Assembly (NCBI RefSeq): GCF_000090795.2
Contig: NW_003546274.1
Span: 317,171-381,170 of the forward strand
Length of the DNA: 64,000 bases
Source: Amphimedon queenslandica
Lineage: Eukaryota; Porifera; Demospongiae; Haplosclerida; Niphatidae
Direction of reading: 5' to 3'
The first letter of the stretch is position 1; each line of letters begins with the position of its first letter. The notes under the pieces are model-generated. The model was not told where the DNA came from. It made no database searches and saw only the letters and a program-made list of their open reading frames with translations. Made by a program: the position numbers and the translations under genes. This document shows, in pieces, positions 1 through 9,820 of the stretch.

Positions 1-385
1 CTCACTGCTTTCTTATCAGCTGATAACACGAGATCGTCGTGGCTATGAAAGGAAACAGATTGTATTGGTAATTGGTAGTGATGCTCCTTAACAGCGAAGG
101 GAACACTTGAACGAATATCGTACAACTTGACAACTCCACCACCCGTCCCTACGGCTAAAGTCAATGCATTATTAAACTTTACTGCTGTCACTGGAGAGCT
201 AGATGATAGAGGAGATGGGGGGACTTGGTCAGTTGGAATTTTTTTTTGTGTACTTGTCGGTGGTGACGGATAAAATCCCAACACGGGATCTTGAGCGAGG
301 ATCAAAACACTCGATTCTTCCTGCCTCTGTCCCAACAGCTAATAGCTGATGCTCCTTGCATAAAGAGATAGCGTTTGAACCACTA

Positions 386-420
<35 letters not shown>

Positions 421-1476
421 GGTAAAGGTATAATAATCATCAATATTACCTCCCAACAGTAGTTAATGAAGATAGGAACATTCCTTGTTCTAAATTAAGT
501 CGATAAATATCTGAACTAAGTGCATAATAATTATAAATAGTTATCAAAAAAGGATATGGCTTTACCCTGAAGCAGCTATGTAGAGGTCACAGGATGGATA
601 ATGGTAAGTCATGTCTCGTCCAAAAGTCGGAATACGAGTCGAGTAATAATGACCATGCTAAGATATTTTTAATTAGCATTAAAAGAGTGTATATAGGTCT
701 GTTACTCACTTACCTGAACGTGAAATTCCAACTTTCGATTCGTCTCAAGTAAAACAAACTTGGAATAGTCTTCTGAGAGCATTGTCATGGCAACAACTAA
801 TGCAACATATAGTACAGGGTGTTTAGTCAAAATGGCTAGGACACAACTCTCCATTTTTATAATTTTTCCGATACATATACATGTTCTTATGTTGCATAGA
901 AAGTTTGAGCTGATTTAGATGAAATTTGGATATTTTACAAATTTCTAAAGTTGCTCAAAAAATTGGTCAAACACCATTTAGTACAGGGTACTTTGTTAAA
1001 ATGATTAGAAGAAAATTCTCCATTTCAAAATTAATTACTAGTATCATTAATTATACTCCAACAAATATAAATAATAATTATCTATTGTACCTTCATTATC
1101 GACGCATCTCTCAAATTTCATTGAAAGCTGAGAAGTATCGTAACAGCATATTCTTGGCTTATAGACTCCAGCTGTGAATATATACTGACTGTCGGGGGTG
1201 AGGGTTACAACATTTGTTGCCGTAGGCATCTTGAAATCCTGTATCAACTCAATACGTCTTCTGAGACCTGAATCAAGATGAGAGAGATGGTGAAAATAAT
1301 TGTCAAGTGACTCACTTTCATCATTCTTTAGCAGTGACCTTCTTTTTCTCTCTGATATCCACTACAAAAAAAGAGATGAGGGGAAGTATAAGAAATGCAC
1401 TTACTTCTGGTAGGCTTTTCCCAGTGGAAATGTTGTAAACTTTTACATCATTGGCAGTTGAGACTTGAATTGACAT
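1..1476 (-). CDS. NOL10: NOL10 nucleolar WD-repeat protein, 5' part (runs off left edge)
   Basis: Reading leftward from an ATG at 1476, spliced exons give an N-terminus of the form MSIQVSTANDVKVYNI...GKSLPE, then a basic WISERKRRS exon (near 1365-1320), an exon with RRRIELIQDFKMPT and YKPRICCYDTSQLSMKFERC (about 1275-1095), and exons with GRDMTYHYPSCDLY (about 650-565), IYRLNLEQGMF (about 505-450) and GRIECFDPRSRSRVG (about 340-270). This order matches the NOL10/Enp2 family, a WD40 protein of the nucleolus involved in small-subunit rRNA processing. The remaining C-terminal part lies beyond base 1. An in-frame ATG at 1506 would add about ten residues; 1476 is preferred because it matches the family start. 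One intron holds a copy of the local palindromic repeat (about 808-1030). It shares its upstream region with the divergent RPL10 gene. Confidence 0.9.
808..1030. repeat. Palindromic ~190-bp repeat family, copy in NOL10 intron
   Basis: AT-rich unit with the family landmarks: tagtacagggtg at about 812 and again near 982, a gaaagtttgagctga block near 898, and a ttgctcaaaaaattgg block near 950. Degenerate; about 1.3 units. Confidence 0.7.
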
Positions 1477-1724
1477 GACTGCAGCACGTGGGTAGACCCC
1501 GCCCATTAACGGTTATTAAGTGGTTATTAAAAAGTAGCCACCCACGCACAATTAACAATCTTTCCTCTTACCACGCCCTTTCTTTTAGCCATATTGCACC
1601 ATTTGCACGAGGGTATACTCGTCAGCAGGTAAAGTTGTATCCTCTTCAATCCTTTATATCTAATATTGTATCACTCCATTACAGGTCAGTCTGTAGCCTT
1701 GACAAAGTATATTAAAGTTTAGAA
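1477..1724. promoter_or_regulatory. Bidirectional promoter region NOL10 / RPL10
   Basis: 248 bp separate the two divergent start codons. Contains a pyrimidine-rich tract (about 1561-1592) typical of ribosomal-protein promoters or TOP starts. A possible small 5'-UTR intron runs from the gtaaag after 1628 to the acag before 1685. No TATA box is obvious. Confidence 0.5.
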
Positions 1725-2639
1725 ATGGGTAGGAGGCCGGCTAGATGGTAAGAAATAGAGGAAATGTGAACAAAACTGACCTGACACAATCATTCTTATT
1801 TCTATTAGTTACAGGTATTGTAAGAACAAGCCTTATCCAAAATCAAGGTTTTGTCGTGGTGTACCAGGTAAAGCTATTAATGAAAAATATGGTTCATTGG
1901 GGTTTTAAAATAATTTAAATTCTAGATGCCAAGATTCGTATATACGACCTTGGTGCGAAGAAGACCCCGGTTGATAATTTCCCGTTGTGTATTCACCTGA
2001 TATCCAATGAGTTTGAGCAGTTGAGCTCCGAGGCACTAGAGGCTGGCCGTATCTGCGCTAACAAGTACATGGTAAAGCACTGTGGCAAGGACCAGTTCCA
2101 CATGAGAATTAGACTCCATCCATTCCATGTCATTCGTATTAACAAGATGTTGTCATGTGCTGGAGCCGACAGGTAATACTAAAGTCCCTTTCTACATTAA
2201 TACTCTTATGATCTAAAAATCCTTAGTTTTACATCTATTAACATATGATTATTTTTTATATCAGGCTTCAGACTGGTATGAGAGGTGCCTTTGGTAAGCC
2301 ACAGGGGACGGTGGCACGTGTACACATTGGCCAGCCAATCATCTCCATCCGTTCTAAGGACCAGCACGAGGCTTCCATTATTGAGGCACTCCGTCGGGCT
2401 AAATTTAAATTCCCTGGACGTCAAAAGGTAAGAGGTTCTGTATAGATGAGTGTCATCTTTACTTTCCTTACCTCTTGTAGATCTTTGTTAGTCGTAAGTG
2501 GGGTTTTACCAGGTGGAACAGAGATGATTACATCACGATGAAGAGGGAGAAGCGTCTCTTCAATGATGGGGTGAATGTACAATATGTACCTAACCACGGG
2601 AGTCTGGCGGCATGGAAGCATCACATGACTGTCCATTAA
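1725..2639 (+). CDS. RPL10: 60S ribosomal protein L10 (uL16)
   Basis: Five exons: 1725-1747, 1809-1867, 1926-2172, 2265-2427, 2481-2639. They join in frame to a 216-residue protein, the usual length for the family. Near-invariant landmarks are the start [74 protein letters not shown] and [12 protein letters not shown]. The second exon acceptor is taken at tattag|TTACAGG, because the alternative acag six bases later would delete the conserved Y-R. The protein is a core large-subunit component near the peptidyl-transferase centre and tRNA entry site. A polyadenylation-like aataaa lies near 2704. It converges on ROMO1, with 226 bp between stop codons. Confidence 0.98.
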
Positions 2640-2865
2640 TTAATAGATCATTAATAATGAATATTGTATGGAGAATTCTGAAAGAGTTTTGATATTTCGT
2701 CTTAATAAAGTCAAAGGCTATATAAATTAGTTTGGGTGCTATTTTTGTAGCAATAAGGAGCTGCAATTGCTTCTTTAACATTAGGACATTGATCTTTAAC
2801 ACATGAAAACAATATGAACATCTAATTGAATAGTCAAAAATTTAATTTTAATAAATCTATAATGG

Positions 2866-3099
2866 TTAGCATCTGAGGCCACTCCCAACTGCCATAAAGA
2901 CACCAAAAGTTCCACCGGATTGTATTATAGCTTTGCCAAGGTTAGTGAACAGTTCTCTTCCTCTGAGCCCGTACCTCAGACCAAAGAACCCGCCATAAAG
3001 TGCTCCAACACTAGCACCCACTGTACTACCTATTACAAAACCAACTAGTATCTTGTCTATGCACCTCCCTCTTGATTTACTGCTGCTAGTAACCGGCAT
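2866..3099 (-). CDS. ROMO1: ROMO1 / Mgr2-like mitochondrial inner-membrane protein
   Basis: Uninterrupted 77-codon reading frame. It carries the family hallmarks: a short basic start with CIDKILVGFVIGSTVGASVG, a GxxxG-rich hydrophobic hairpin (ALYGGFFGLRYGLRGREL), then QSGGTFGVFMAVGSGLRC at the C-terminus. Length and both predicted membrane segments match ROMO1 (animals) and Mgr2 (yeast), a small inner-membrane subunit that gates lateral release at the TIM23 translocase and has been linked to reactive oxygen species. The coding part has no intron. Its start lies 130 bp from the start of the divergent cysteine-rich gene. Confidence 0.96.
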   Translation of the reverse strand: MPVTSSSKSRGRCIDKILVGFVIGSTVGASVGALYGGFFGLRYGLRGRELFTNLGKAIIQSGGTFGVFMAVGSGLRC

Positions 3100-3229
3100 A
3101 ACTCACTACAGAGAGAAAGAAAGGAGCAAAATCATGAAAATAAAGTTATTCCAATCATAAATTTTATTACCTTTTTACACGTGGCCTGAGTGGGTGTGGT
3201 AAAGATCTCCATGGTAACAGGATGACAAG
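3100..3229. promoter_or_regulatory. Bidirectional promoter ROMO1 / cysteine-rich gene
   Basis: Only 130 bp lie between divergent start codons, so both promoters must overlap. Contains tgggtgtggtaaag near 3190 and no clear TATA box. Confidence 0.45.
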
Positions 3230-3988
3230 ATGGCGGATGGTTCAGAACCAACAGTAAGATTAATTTTTTGTTATTATTATTTATTTTTATTTATAGCCTA
3301 CATTATCAAGTCCTTCTCTGCTCATATCCCCCGCCATTATCGTAGTAATAGCTATTATCATTTTCGTGGCCGTTCTCTTATTTCTTCTTTGCCTGAGAAA
3401 AATTTTACTAGTATGTATATATAAGTTTCAATGATACTTAATCTGTCATTTTATTATTAAATATAGAGTCATTATGGTAACAGGGACTGGTACCCGGCTT
3501 ATTGTAAGGACTATGAGTGCCAGTGTGGTGGTTGTGGCCAGTGTTGTATTCTGCTAGCACAGAAATGTGATTGCCAGACCCCCAGTTCAGGTACCTTGCT
3601 TGATCGTATTTGTCCTTCTCAACAAGTCAGTCTGCTATTGAATTTCAAGCACAAAATGTATATCCTGCTCTTTTTATCTTATTTTGTAGCAATGCAGTAC
3701 GTTTTTTGGTCAAGTTTTCTCATGCCACTGTTTTAAAGTTGTATCAGAATATTGCAAAGGTGTTCATTTGTGTCCAGAATCAACTGGCCCTGGGCTTTGT
3801 GCACAGGTAATGCCTCCTCCTCCTCCTATTATTATTAGTAGCATAATTATCAACAGTTGTATCATGATTCTTTTTTGTAGTGCCCTGAATGTGATTGTCC
3901 ATGTAACTGTCACTGTGAGTGTAAGCCGCCTGAATGCGATGAAATTAATTGTGGCTGCTTCAAAATCAGCTTCAGAGGAGGATCATAG
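3230..3988 (+). CDS. Cysteine-rich single-pass membrane protein, unrecognised
   Basis: Five exons (3230-3253, 3297-3410, 3467-3625, 3690-3806, 3881-3988) join in phase 0 throughout to about 173 residues. The N-terminus is short and polar (MADGSEPT), followed by a strong hydrophobic segment at about residues 18-40 (AIIVVIAIIIFVAVLLFLL) and then CLRK, as in a signal anchor. The rest is rich in cysteine: ECQCGGCGQCC, CDCQ, FSCHCF, and a terminal CPECDCPCNCHCECK. The density and spacing (C-x-C, C-x2-C, CC) suggest many disulfides or metal binding. The frame was chosen because it is open across all five exons with good splice sites and keeps the cysteine pattern. I do not recognise the family. Its stop is 98 bp before the next gene on the same strand. 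Confidence 0.7.
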
Positions 3989-4086
3989 TGCACTGGCAGA
4001 AAGTTCAATTTTTTATATCAGAAAAAAATCAATAAAAATTAATTATGTAGGCGTGGCTATTAGTGGGTGTGGCTCATTAAAAAAGC

Positions 4087-7000
4087 ATGGCGACTCCTCA
4101 CCAACTACCAGAGAGAGATTCTAGAGAAGGCAGAAGGCCTCTAGTAAGACATTGGCAGCTTTAATAGTCTCATATTGTATGTATCTACAGGTCCGTATCC
4201 CGCTGTGGTATAAAGAAGGAGCGCCTTATAGGTACAACTGGAGAACAGCTCTTGGTTTCTTGCCAGGGATTGTGCTCATAAGCGTCATATGTGGGAAAAC
4301 GTGAGTAGCTCTATGTGGCTTATACATTTATTATTCATTTTTTTAGATTTGTTGCTTCTGCATTGGTTGTTCTTATGGCTAATTTATTATTAAATTCATT
4401 AGGTTATGAATTAATGTAAGAAATTGGTGCATGTACATTCATAATTATTATTTTTGTTATTTTTTAGTCAGTTAGGATTAATTGTTGCTAGCGTTTTTGC
4501 CTGTCAAGCTGTTAATCTTTATTGCATGATACCATTGATATGGTAAGTGAAACCTGTAGTACCCACATGTACATTGCTTTATTTTCAATCTTGTCTCTCT
4601 CTNNNNNNNNNNCTTTTTCTTCATCTCACTCTCTCTAGGTTTATGGGCTATCATCCAAAATGATGAATTTCGAAAGCAAGATCCAAGAGTCACTTTGGTA
4701 AGGCGATGAATTGCTCTCTTTGCTAGTTCATCTTCTTACCAGTTGACGGAGAAAGGCTTGTTTGTAGCATTGCCAGCTATCAATCTTGTGATGGTTGCAT
4801 GGATGTCTGTGATGATGGTTGGTAAAGAGGTCCTTCCTGTCACTTTAGCTATCACGGGGTCAGTTTCATCTTTTCTTTCTCTCTTTATCTCCTTTTTCTT
4901 TTAGTTTGTTTCTCATTAGCCTTTTTGTGGTACCCCTCCAATCATCTTTTGTCAAACCAGGGACACCTTTAGATGATGGTATTAAATTAAACCTCATTTC
5001 TTTGTCCTCATTTTTTTCTAGGCCTGATCCTTCCAAGGCCTATTGGTCTTGCATATCTATTATTAATTTCTATGCTACCAGGGATCATATTCTCTAGTAT
5101 AAATTCTGTGCACATGTTTTCCGACTTTGAGGACCTTTTTGTAAGCACTTAAGACTACTTATTATTAGTGTCTATGTTGATACTTCACTTTCATTTTTTG
5201 TGTGTTGTTGTTTTTGTTGTTTAGTTGTGTCAGCTTTTCTTTACTGGGCCAGTTTTTGTTCTCTCATTGCTTGAATCTCAAGGGATTTTCCTATGGTTTG
5301 GTAAGTGAATAAAGTCTGTTCTTAGTCACACTAACTAATCCACTGACAGGTAATGTAAGTGAGAGAACTATACTATTGACCAGATGGGGCTTTGGTATAT
5401 TAGCTATGGTATGTCATTTACACTGATATTCTAATCTTACTATTCTTTTATCTGTTCCTTACTATTATTCCTTAGGCTGCTCTCTCACTTTATCTTAATT
5501 ATGTGCCTGCCTCAACTGATATCCCAAGACTAGCTGTCCCTCTCATCTTCTCATTCATTGCTCTCCTCTCCACTCTTAGCTCTCAAGGCTATGACTTTAG
5601 GTTTATCATAGGAATGGTAGTACTGAATGTAATACTTGTACTGACATTAGCTCTTCAACTCCCATGGGAAGTTCAGTAAGTAAAAAAACTGAGTGCTAAT
5701 GATGCATGTACATGTATGCTCAGGGTTTGTCACAAAGCATGCTCAGTGAGCTAAAAGCATGCCTCAAGAGCAGACAAGCCTTATAATAGCATACGGCTTT
5801 GGGAACAATTTTAAAAATTTGTATAAAATCCAATTTTGATTGGAACCTGCTCAAAGTTTTTACATAACATAAGGAATTGTATTTGTATCAGATAAAAATT
5901 ATTAAAATGGAGAATTCTCTCCTAGACATTTTTGGCAAAATTTGGCCAATGACCATGTACTATTATAGTACGAGGACTTTGGCCTTATTTTTACCAACTT
6001 TAAATGATGAGTTTTCTCCTAGACATTTTTGGCAAAATTTGGCCAATGACCATGTACTATTATTATAGTACAAGGGCTTTGGCCTGTTTTTTTACCAACT
6101 TTAAAATTTGCTGAAAGCCATACACTATTTCAAAATCTCGTGGAAAACTCTGTGTATGCTGTGTATGGACTATGAAACAGTTCATCTTTATAATCTGGTT
6201 TTTCTTTTTTTATTTCAGGTATAATTTCTCATTGGTGTCCCTCCCTCTCTGGGCACTACAGCTCCTCCTAGTATTATTAATGATAGGTTCTCTTGTACTT
6301 CTCCTTGGGTGGCAGAAAGACCTCACTTTACTATGGCCCACTTATCATGCCGGTAACATATTAAATATGATTCTTATTATTTTTATTGTTCTTTTTTTAG
6401 TTTTTGTTGGATGCGAGTTTATAATGAATAGCGAAGGGATTTATTCTTTGAGTTTTCTTTTAATAACTGGTTTTGCAGCTGTCTTGCTCTGTCTGAGGTA
6501 CTTTTTAAGGAAAGTCTGTATTACTTCACCTCCTATTCTACCACAGGTTACACACTGTTGGTCGCCTACCACTCCCATTGACTATACTCTGCGTCTGTCT
6601 CCACGTTTTAAAGTTGTCTCATTTTCTTCCCGACTCCACATCTTTCTCGACCTCCTCCTCCTTCCTTTCTCTCTTTGGCCTAATGCTTACTGCCGTCTCT
6701 CTCTTGAAATTGTTTTCTTCTGAGTCGCTTTCGCTCAAACTGGTAATGATAGAAAAATTGCCATGCATATAGCATTGTAATTGTACACTTGTTCTCTCTT
6801 TGTCTCTAGTTGCTCTCATTCTCTATTGTACTAGCCGTTGGTTTGGTCTGCAGTATTCAGTTGCTGGTTGTTCCGTTGTTAATCTCAATCACTCACACTC
6901 CTCCCACTTCCTCTGACCTTGCAGGTTAGTATCTATTCTATATAAGGTGTCGACCTTATATGGTCAATACTGAGCTGGCTCACTTTTTGATTGGCAGCTC

Positions 7001-8869
7001 GGACTTTTTGAGTGCTTTTGTGGTGTCTATTACATTAGTATATGAAATTTTTGGGAGTGTGGTTTTTTTAATTATCTATTTTGTTTTTATTTTCTTGATT
7101 AGCTTTTATCGTCCTTTTTGTTGGGATCTTGTTGCAATATTTCACTCCTCGACTAAAGAGTGGAAAATCCTCTTCTCTCATTGTCGTTAAGTATCTTCCT
7201 CCGTCTCTCTTCTTCCTTGCCACTTTGCTGTGGCTACTGCAGCCAGAGTTTAACCTCTTTGAGGTAAAGTGTGGTTATCAATTAGTAGTTATGATAGATA
7301 TTTATAAATAAAAGTAGTTATTGGTAGTAATTAAAAGTTAATTTTTGCAGATTAATGATGCAGTGAGTGTTGTGATCTTACACGAAGTTAATGTTAATAA
7401 GTATCTTGGTCGCATTGTAACTTCAGAGCAATTGTCTCTATTGGCATGGTAAGTGTATGTTGTAGTCACTAATAATTTTGAACTGAGTCCAATAAAAATT
7501 GGTTTTTTACACATGTACAGTACATGTATTTTAAAAAGTATGCTACAATATTTTTAATTTTTCATCCATTCTTAGGACTGTCGTTATGAAGTGGTTGGTT
7601 GTTCTTTATTCACTGATGATTGTTGCTTCTGTTTCATTCAAACTTTGTTTCCCTGAGCTGATGCTTCAAGCAGCATTATCTCTATTTTGTGGCTCAGCCA
7701 GTGTCCTATTCTCTTTACAAGTAATTGGGAAATACACAATTACTTTTTGCTTTTCTAAGACAAAATGTTATTTTCACTCTTTTCTAGTTTGGCCATCACA
7801 CTCCATTCTCTTTTCTTGGGATCTTGTATGGAGTCTCGGGATTGATTGGTGGCTTCCTCCTCTCTCTTATTTTACTTAAGAAATCAGGCACACCCACCTG
7901 GTTTGAAGGACTACTGTAAGCAAAGCAATAGTTATGAATCTACTACTACTATTATTATTATTATTATTATTACCATACATTAGGTTGTTTCTGCTGACCT
8001 GTTTGTGCATGATAACATTAACTTGTGAATGGGGATCCTTACCTTCACATGTCAATGGTAAGACCTAATGTCACTTACTCAATCACTATCTCTCTATATC
8101 TCTCTTTTAGAGCCAGTCTCTATTCCAAGTGCTTCCCTTTTCTTGCTTCTCTTTGTTTCTATTGCAGTTGTTCTTAAAGCTAAATCAGTTAGTATAACAC
8201 TAAATAGCTTTACTTCATATCAATCTCATTCCTCTTTACAGTTATCAGGGAAGCCATTACTCCCATTCCTTTGCAATGCTAGTATATTGATTGCCTTCCT
8301 GATAGCCGTTTGTCTGGAGTTGCCTCTTAAATTAGAGAAGGCACTTGTTGTATCTCTCTCCTCGTGTCTTTTTCTTCTCCTTCAGTCGGATGGTTGGATT
8401 GTGTCTACAAAGAGAGTCTCTAACCTTTTCCTGGCTCCATCCCTTGTTGCTTCTTCCTTGACACTATTTATCATCTCTTTCTTTAGAATTGTTGATGATT
8501 TATCGATTCAAATGACAATAAGTGAGTTGGCTGGTTTTAATATTTACATAACCTTTAATACTTCCTTTTTATTATTTTCCTTTTCTTTTCTGGCGATCAC
8601 ATTTTTATTTGCTTCCTTTCTCGTTTTTAGTGACATCTCTTGAATTAATTTGTCTCTTTGCTTGCATCCCCGGGCAAGTCAAGTTCCTCTACAGCCTATG
8701 GAAGGGGCTCCCGCTTCGTTTGAGTGTCTTTAAAGTTTTGTTTTACATACTTCCCAATGCATTCCTGATACAATATGGAGGATCTGTTAATGTAGTGTTT
8801 GGCTCTACTGTTGTCCTTGCCTTTAGTTTACTGGCAGTCTCTGAATTTCAGACATTCCTGGTACTATAG
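4087..8869 (+). CDS. Large polytopic membrane protein, unrecognised
   Basis: About seventeen exons beginning MATPHQLPERDSREGRRPL (4087-4143), then VRIPLWYKEGAPYRYNWRT (4191-4300). Almost every later exon encodes one or more long hydrophobic helices. Examples are QLGLIVASVFACQAVNLY (about 4468), LLCQLFFTGPVFVLSLLE (about 5225), AALSLYLNYVPASTDIPR (about 5477), SLPLWALQLLLVLLMIG (about 6236), TPFSFLGILYGVSGLIGG (about 7800) and the last exon ending AVSEFQTFLVL. Splice phases agree through most junctions. I infer some 20 membrane spans and roughly 900-1,000 residues. PLW-containing helices recur, loosely recalling TMEM185-type proteins, but I do not claim homology. The joins near 4542/4640 (beside the N run) and 4860/5040 needed non-standard acceptors (aaag, ccaag). 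The intron at about 5680-6218 holds repeats. Confidence 0.65.
4603..4612. other. Assembly gap (10 N)
   Basis: Ten Ns within a CT-rich intron of the polytopic membrane gene. The flanking exons do not join in phase with the obvious acceptor, so some sequence may be missing. Confidence 0.99.
5722..6165. repeat. Palindromic repeat copy with its leading module, in an intron
   Basis: The first 45 bases (5722-5766) include cacaaagcatgctcagtgag, also found in near-identical form at about 58630, each time just upstream of repeat units. Units follow at about 5800-6165. They contain two nearly identical stretches (about 5903-5990 and 6007-6090) with ttttggcaaaatttggccaa and catgtactattatagtac. Confidence 0.75.
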
Positions 8870-9095
8870 TTGTGCAAATTATTGGAAAATTTTTTTTGAT
8901 TTTTTATAAATTATAATTTTTGTTACCACGCATGTGGTAAAGGCAAATTTAGTTTAAGATATTTTGAATGAGCAAAAATAAAATACATTGAAAATAATTT
9001 AAAAGTATTTGATGTAGTAAAAATAATAGTACAAAAACTGATATAGAAGAGATAATGCAGATAATATATTATGTACATTGTGGTTTCGAGATGAA
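8870..9095. other. Tail-to-tail intergenic spacer
   Basis: 226 bp of AT-rich DNA between the polytopic membrane gene and the dispanin gene. It must hold both 3' UTRs. An aataaaata motif near 8977 could serve polyadenylation. Nothing else is visible. Confidence 0.5.
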
Positions 9096-9642
9096 TCAAA
9101 AACTTTTGAATAATTCACACGTTTTATGCAGCTTGTAACAAGTCAAGACAAATGTTCCTACAGCAACGATGAATAGAAATATTATCCAGCCTATGACTAG
9201 CGTAATACTAGACCAAAGGCAGGTCTTCCTTGATGCCTTGCTTGCTGCTAGGACGTTACCGTTTTCATTGTTTTCCTGTACTCTTGCAGAATAATAAAGA
9301 GCCAGCCATGTAGTGGGGGAGAGGAAACAACAGAAGTAGACAATAGCGACTAGAGTTTGATGTGAACTGGGACCTCTTATAGGAGGAGGGCCAATGTAAT
9401 TATTCTGAGAAGAAAAAATAAAGGAAGAAAAGTGTTGAATGGACTGACTTTTGGTCTGTGGCTCTGTTGGTAGGTTGGAGGCGGTTTTCCCCCGCAGTTC
9501 AGTGAGTGATAGGACGGAGGAGGTGTTTCTGGTTGTAGCAGAGGCTCCCCTAAGAAACATGATACAGGATAAAGCAATTAGTCTTACAAGAAGAGGAATT
9601 ACTTTCACGTTCAAAAGGTGTACTGTCATCATTAGTCGACAT
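9096..9642 (-). CDS. Dispanin / CD225 (IFITM-like) membrane protein
   Basis: Three exons on the reverse strand (9642-9603, 9549-9449, 9404-9096) join to 149 residues starting MSTNDDSTPFERE. The N-terminal half is proline- and tyrosine-rich (ETPPPSYHSLN, KPPPTYQQ), giving PPxY-type motifs. The C-terminal half is a CD225 domain: SHQTLVAIVYFCCFLSPTTW, then a loop with YSARVQ, then NVLAASKASRKTCLWSS and a second hydrophobic segment ending in TCYKLHK. The ASKASRK...W loop is the family signature. Dispanins are small membrane proteins of plasma or endosomal membranes; vertebrate IFITMs restrict virus fusion, while others act in trafficking. Which role applies here cannot be told. Its start is 178 bp from the divergent IFT27. 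Confidence 0.88.
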
Positions 9643-9820
9643 GTTAATTAGCAAATTTAGCTAAAATGAAGCCACGCCTTCAAGAATTCTAATTTTCCGT
9701 GCACTATGAAGATACTTCCGTATAGCACATATGTTGCTATAGTAACTGAATTATTATCATTGGCTGAACATTGAACAAAGTCAACAAACTTGGGGCTGAA
9801 AACTCGTTGAAAGACTTAGC
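9643..9820. promoter_or_regulatory. Bidirectional promoter dispanin / IFT27
   Basis: 178 bp between divergent start codons. AT-rich, with an attattatcattggctgaa element near 9750 containing an inverted CCAAT-like ATTGG. Confidence 0.4.

Noticed and set aside
4490-4700. Frameshift mutation in the polytopic membrane gene
   Set aside because: The phase clash lies next to the N gap and can be cured by an alternative acceptor (gaaag|C near 4677), so a pseudogene call is not supported.
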